DNA of 64,000 bases from JAVVTR01 sp036653535 (GTDB taxonomy: Bacteria; Bacteroidota; Bacteroidia; Bacteroidales; P3), in the NCBI GenBank assembly GCA_036653535.1, contig JAVVTR010000002.1, positions 71,916 to 135,915 on the forward strand, read 5' to 3'. The first letter of the stretch is position 1; the number at the start of each line of letters is the position of its first letter. Positions 63,693 through 64,000 of the stretch are shown piece after piece. A program made the position numbers and the translations under genes. A model generated the notes under the pieces. It worked only from the letters and a program-made list of their open reading frames with translations. It searched no databases and had not been told where the DNA came from.

Positions 63693-64000
63693 ATGCACAA
63701 AGACAAATATGTTTTCGCACAATTGATTTCGTTTCTCGACAACGATAAGTTTCGACGCATCGTCGCCAAGTACGAAGGTGACAAATATATCAAGCATTTC
63801 ACTTGTTGGAATCAGCTGCTGGCGTTGATGTTCGGGCAGCTCTGCAATCGCGAAAGTTTGCGAGATTTGATAGTCGCCTTAGATGCTCATCGCTCTAAAT
63901 GTTACCACTTGGGAATGGGCAAAAATGTGTCGAAATCCTCGTTGGCTAGAGCCAACCAAGATCGTGATTATCGCATTTTTGAAGAGTTTGCCTACCAGCT
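63693..64000 (+). mobile_element. IS4-type transposase (DUF4372), 5' part, cut by window edge
   Basis: The frame is open from ATG 63693 to the end of the window (102 codons). It begins MHKDKYVFAQLISFLDNDKF and continues with KHFTCWNQLLALMFGQLCN, ESLRDLIVALDAH and the SKSSLARANQDRDYRIF segment, all typical of the DUF4372 N-terminal domain of Bacteroidales IS4-family transposases. The DDE catalytic domain lies beyond the edge. Its G+C is clearly higher than that of neighbouring genes, consistent with recent arrival. Confidence 0.85.

Overview
The window is a chromosomal segment of a low-GC member of the Bacteroidota, most likely order Bacteroidales. Four things support this. Many genes are preceded by the Bacteroidota promoter (TAnnTTTG at -7, often with TTTG about 19-20 bp upstream). 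Shine-Dalgarno sequences are almost absent. There is a type IX secretion C-terminal domain. Several families have their Bacteroidota form: BT_3928-type DoxX/thioredoxin protein, DUF1599, DUF4295, DUF5683, PUR/DUF3276, long NusB, LepB with a DUF5684-like N-terminus, and short SerA. Species cannot be fixed from the sequence alone. No tRNA, rRNA, CRISPR array or prophage was seen, and no gap between genes exceeds about 300 bases.

Layout. 0-9 kb: folP (cut by the window edge) diverges from a + strand run of DUF1599, DoxX-like protein, tpiA, prmA and a 1523-residue exported protein of unknown function. 9-19 kb: plsY; tsaD and tamB, divergent; then the minus-strand run tig-clpP-lepB. 19-25 kb: a small T9SS-sorted protein, a YadA-head/S74-chaperone surface protein and ftsE, facing a two-domain glycosyltransferase. 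25-35 kb: a glycogen/alpha-glucan island with a debranching enzyme, a GT4 synthase-like enzyme, a GH57 amylase carrying a histone-H1-like Lys/Ala/Pro repeat tail, and a single 1415-residue polypeptide joining glycogen synthase to glucan phosphorylase. 35-39 kb: minus-strand pdxS-pdxT-nusB-yajC-coaE. 39-45.8 kb: PUR protein, parA, parB, DUF5683, dapB and a NagZ/beta-lactamase-fold fusion. 45.8-47.6 kb: anmK and tsaB (minus). 47.8-50.7 kb: rpmG, DUF4295, ftsY, rimO. 50.8-52.9 kb: serC-serA (minus). 53-60 kb: three tandem outer-membrane barrels, nth, lpxB, a SpoIID-like protein and a ComEC-like protein. 60-63.5 kb: ompA-like lipoprotein and xth (minus), a SlyD-like PPIase and a membrane-anchored LuxR-type regulator. 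The right edge cuts an IS4-type (DUF4372) transposase whose base composition differs from its surroundings.

How the genes fit together. Most of the window is housekeeping: folate, glycolysis, phospholipid and lipid A synthesis, protein quality control, PLP and serine synthesis, chromosome partition and peptidoglycan recycling. The parts that deserve attention are the glycogen island with its unusual fusions, the adhesin operon, a 46-bp near-identical inverted repeat pair at 9.0 and 56.2 kb that looks like a rearrangement scar, a 13-bp tandem array at the lepB 3' end, hairpins placed inside the pdxS/pdxT and serC/serA operons, and a mirrored promoter pair between serC and the outer-membrane barrel genes.
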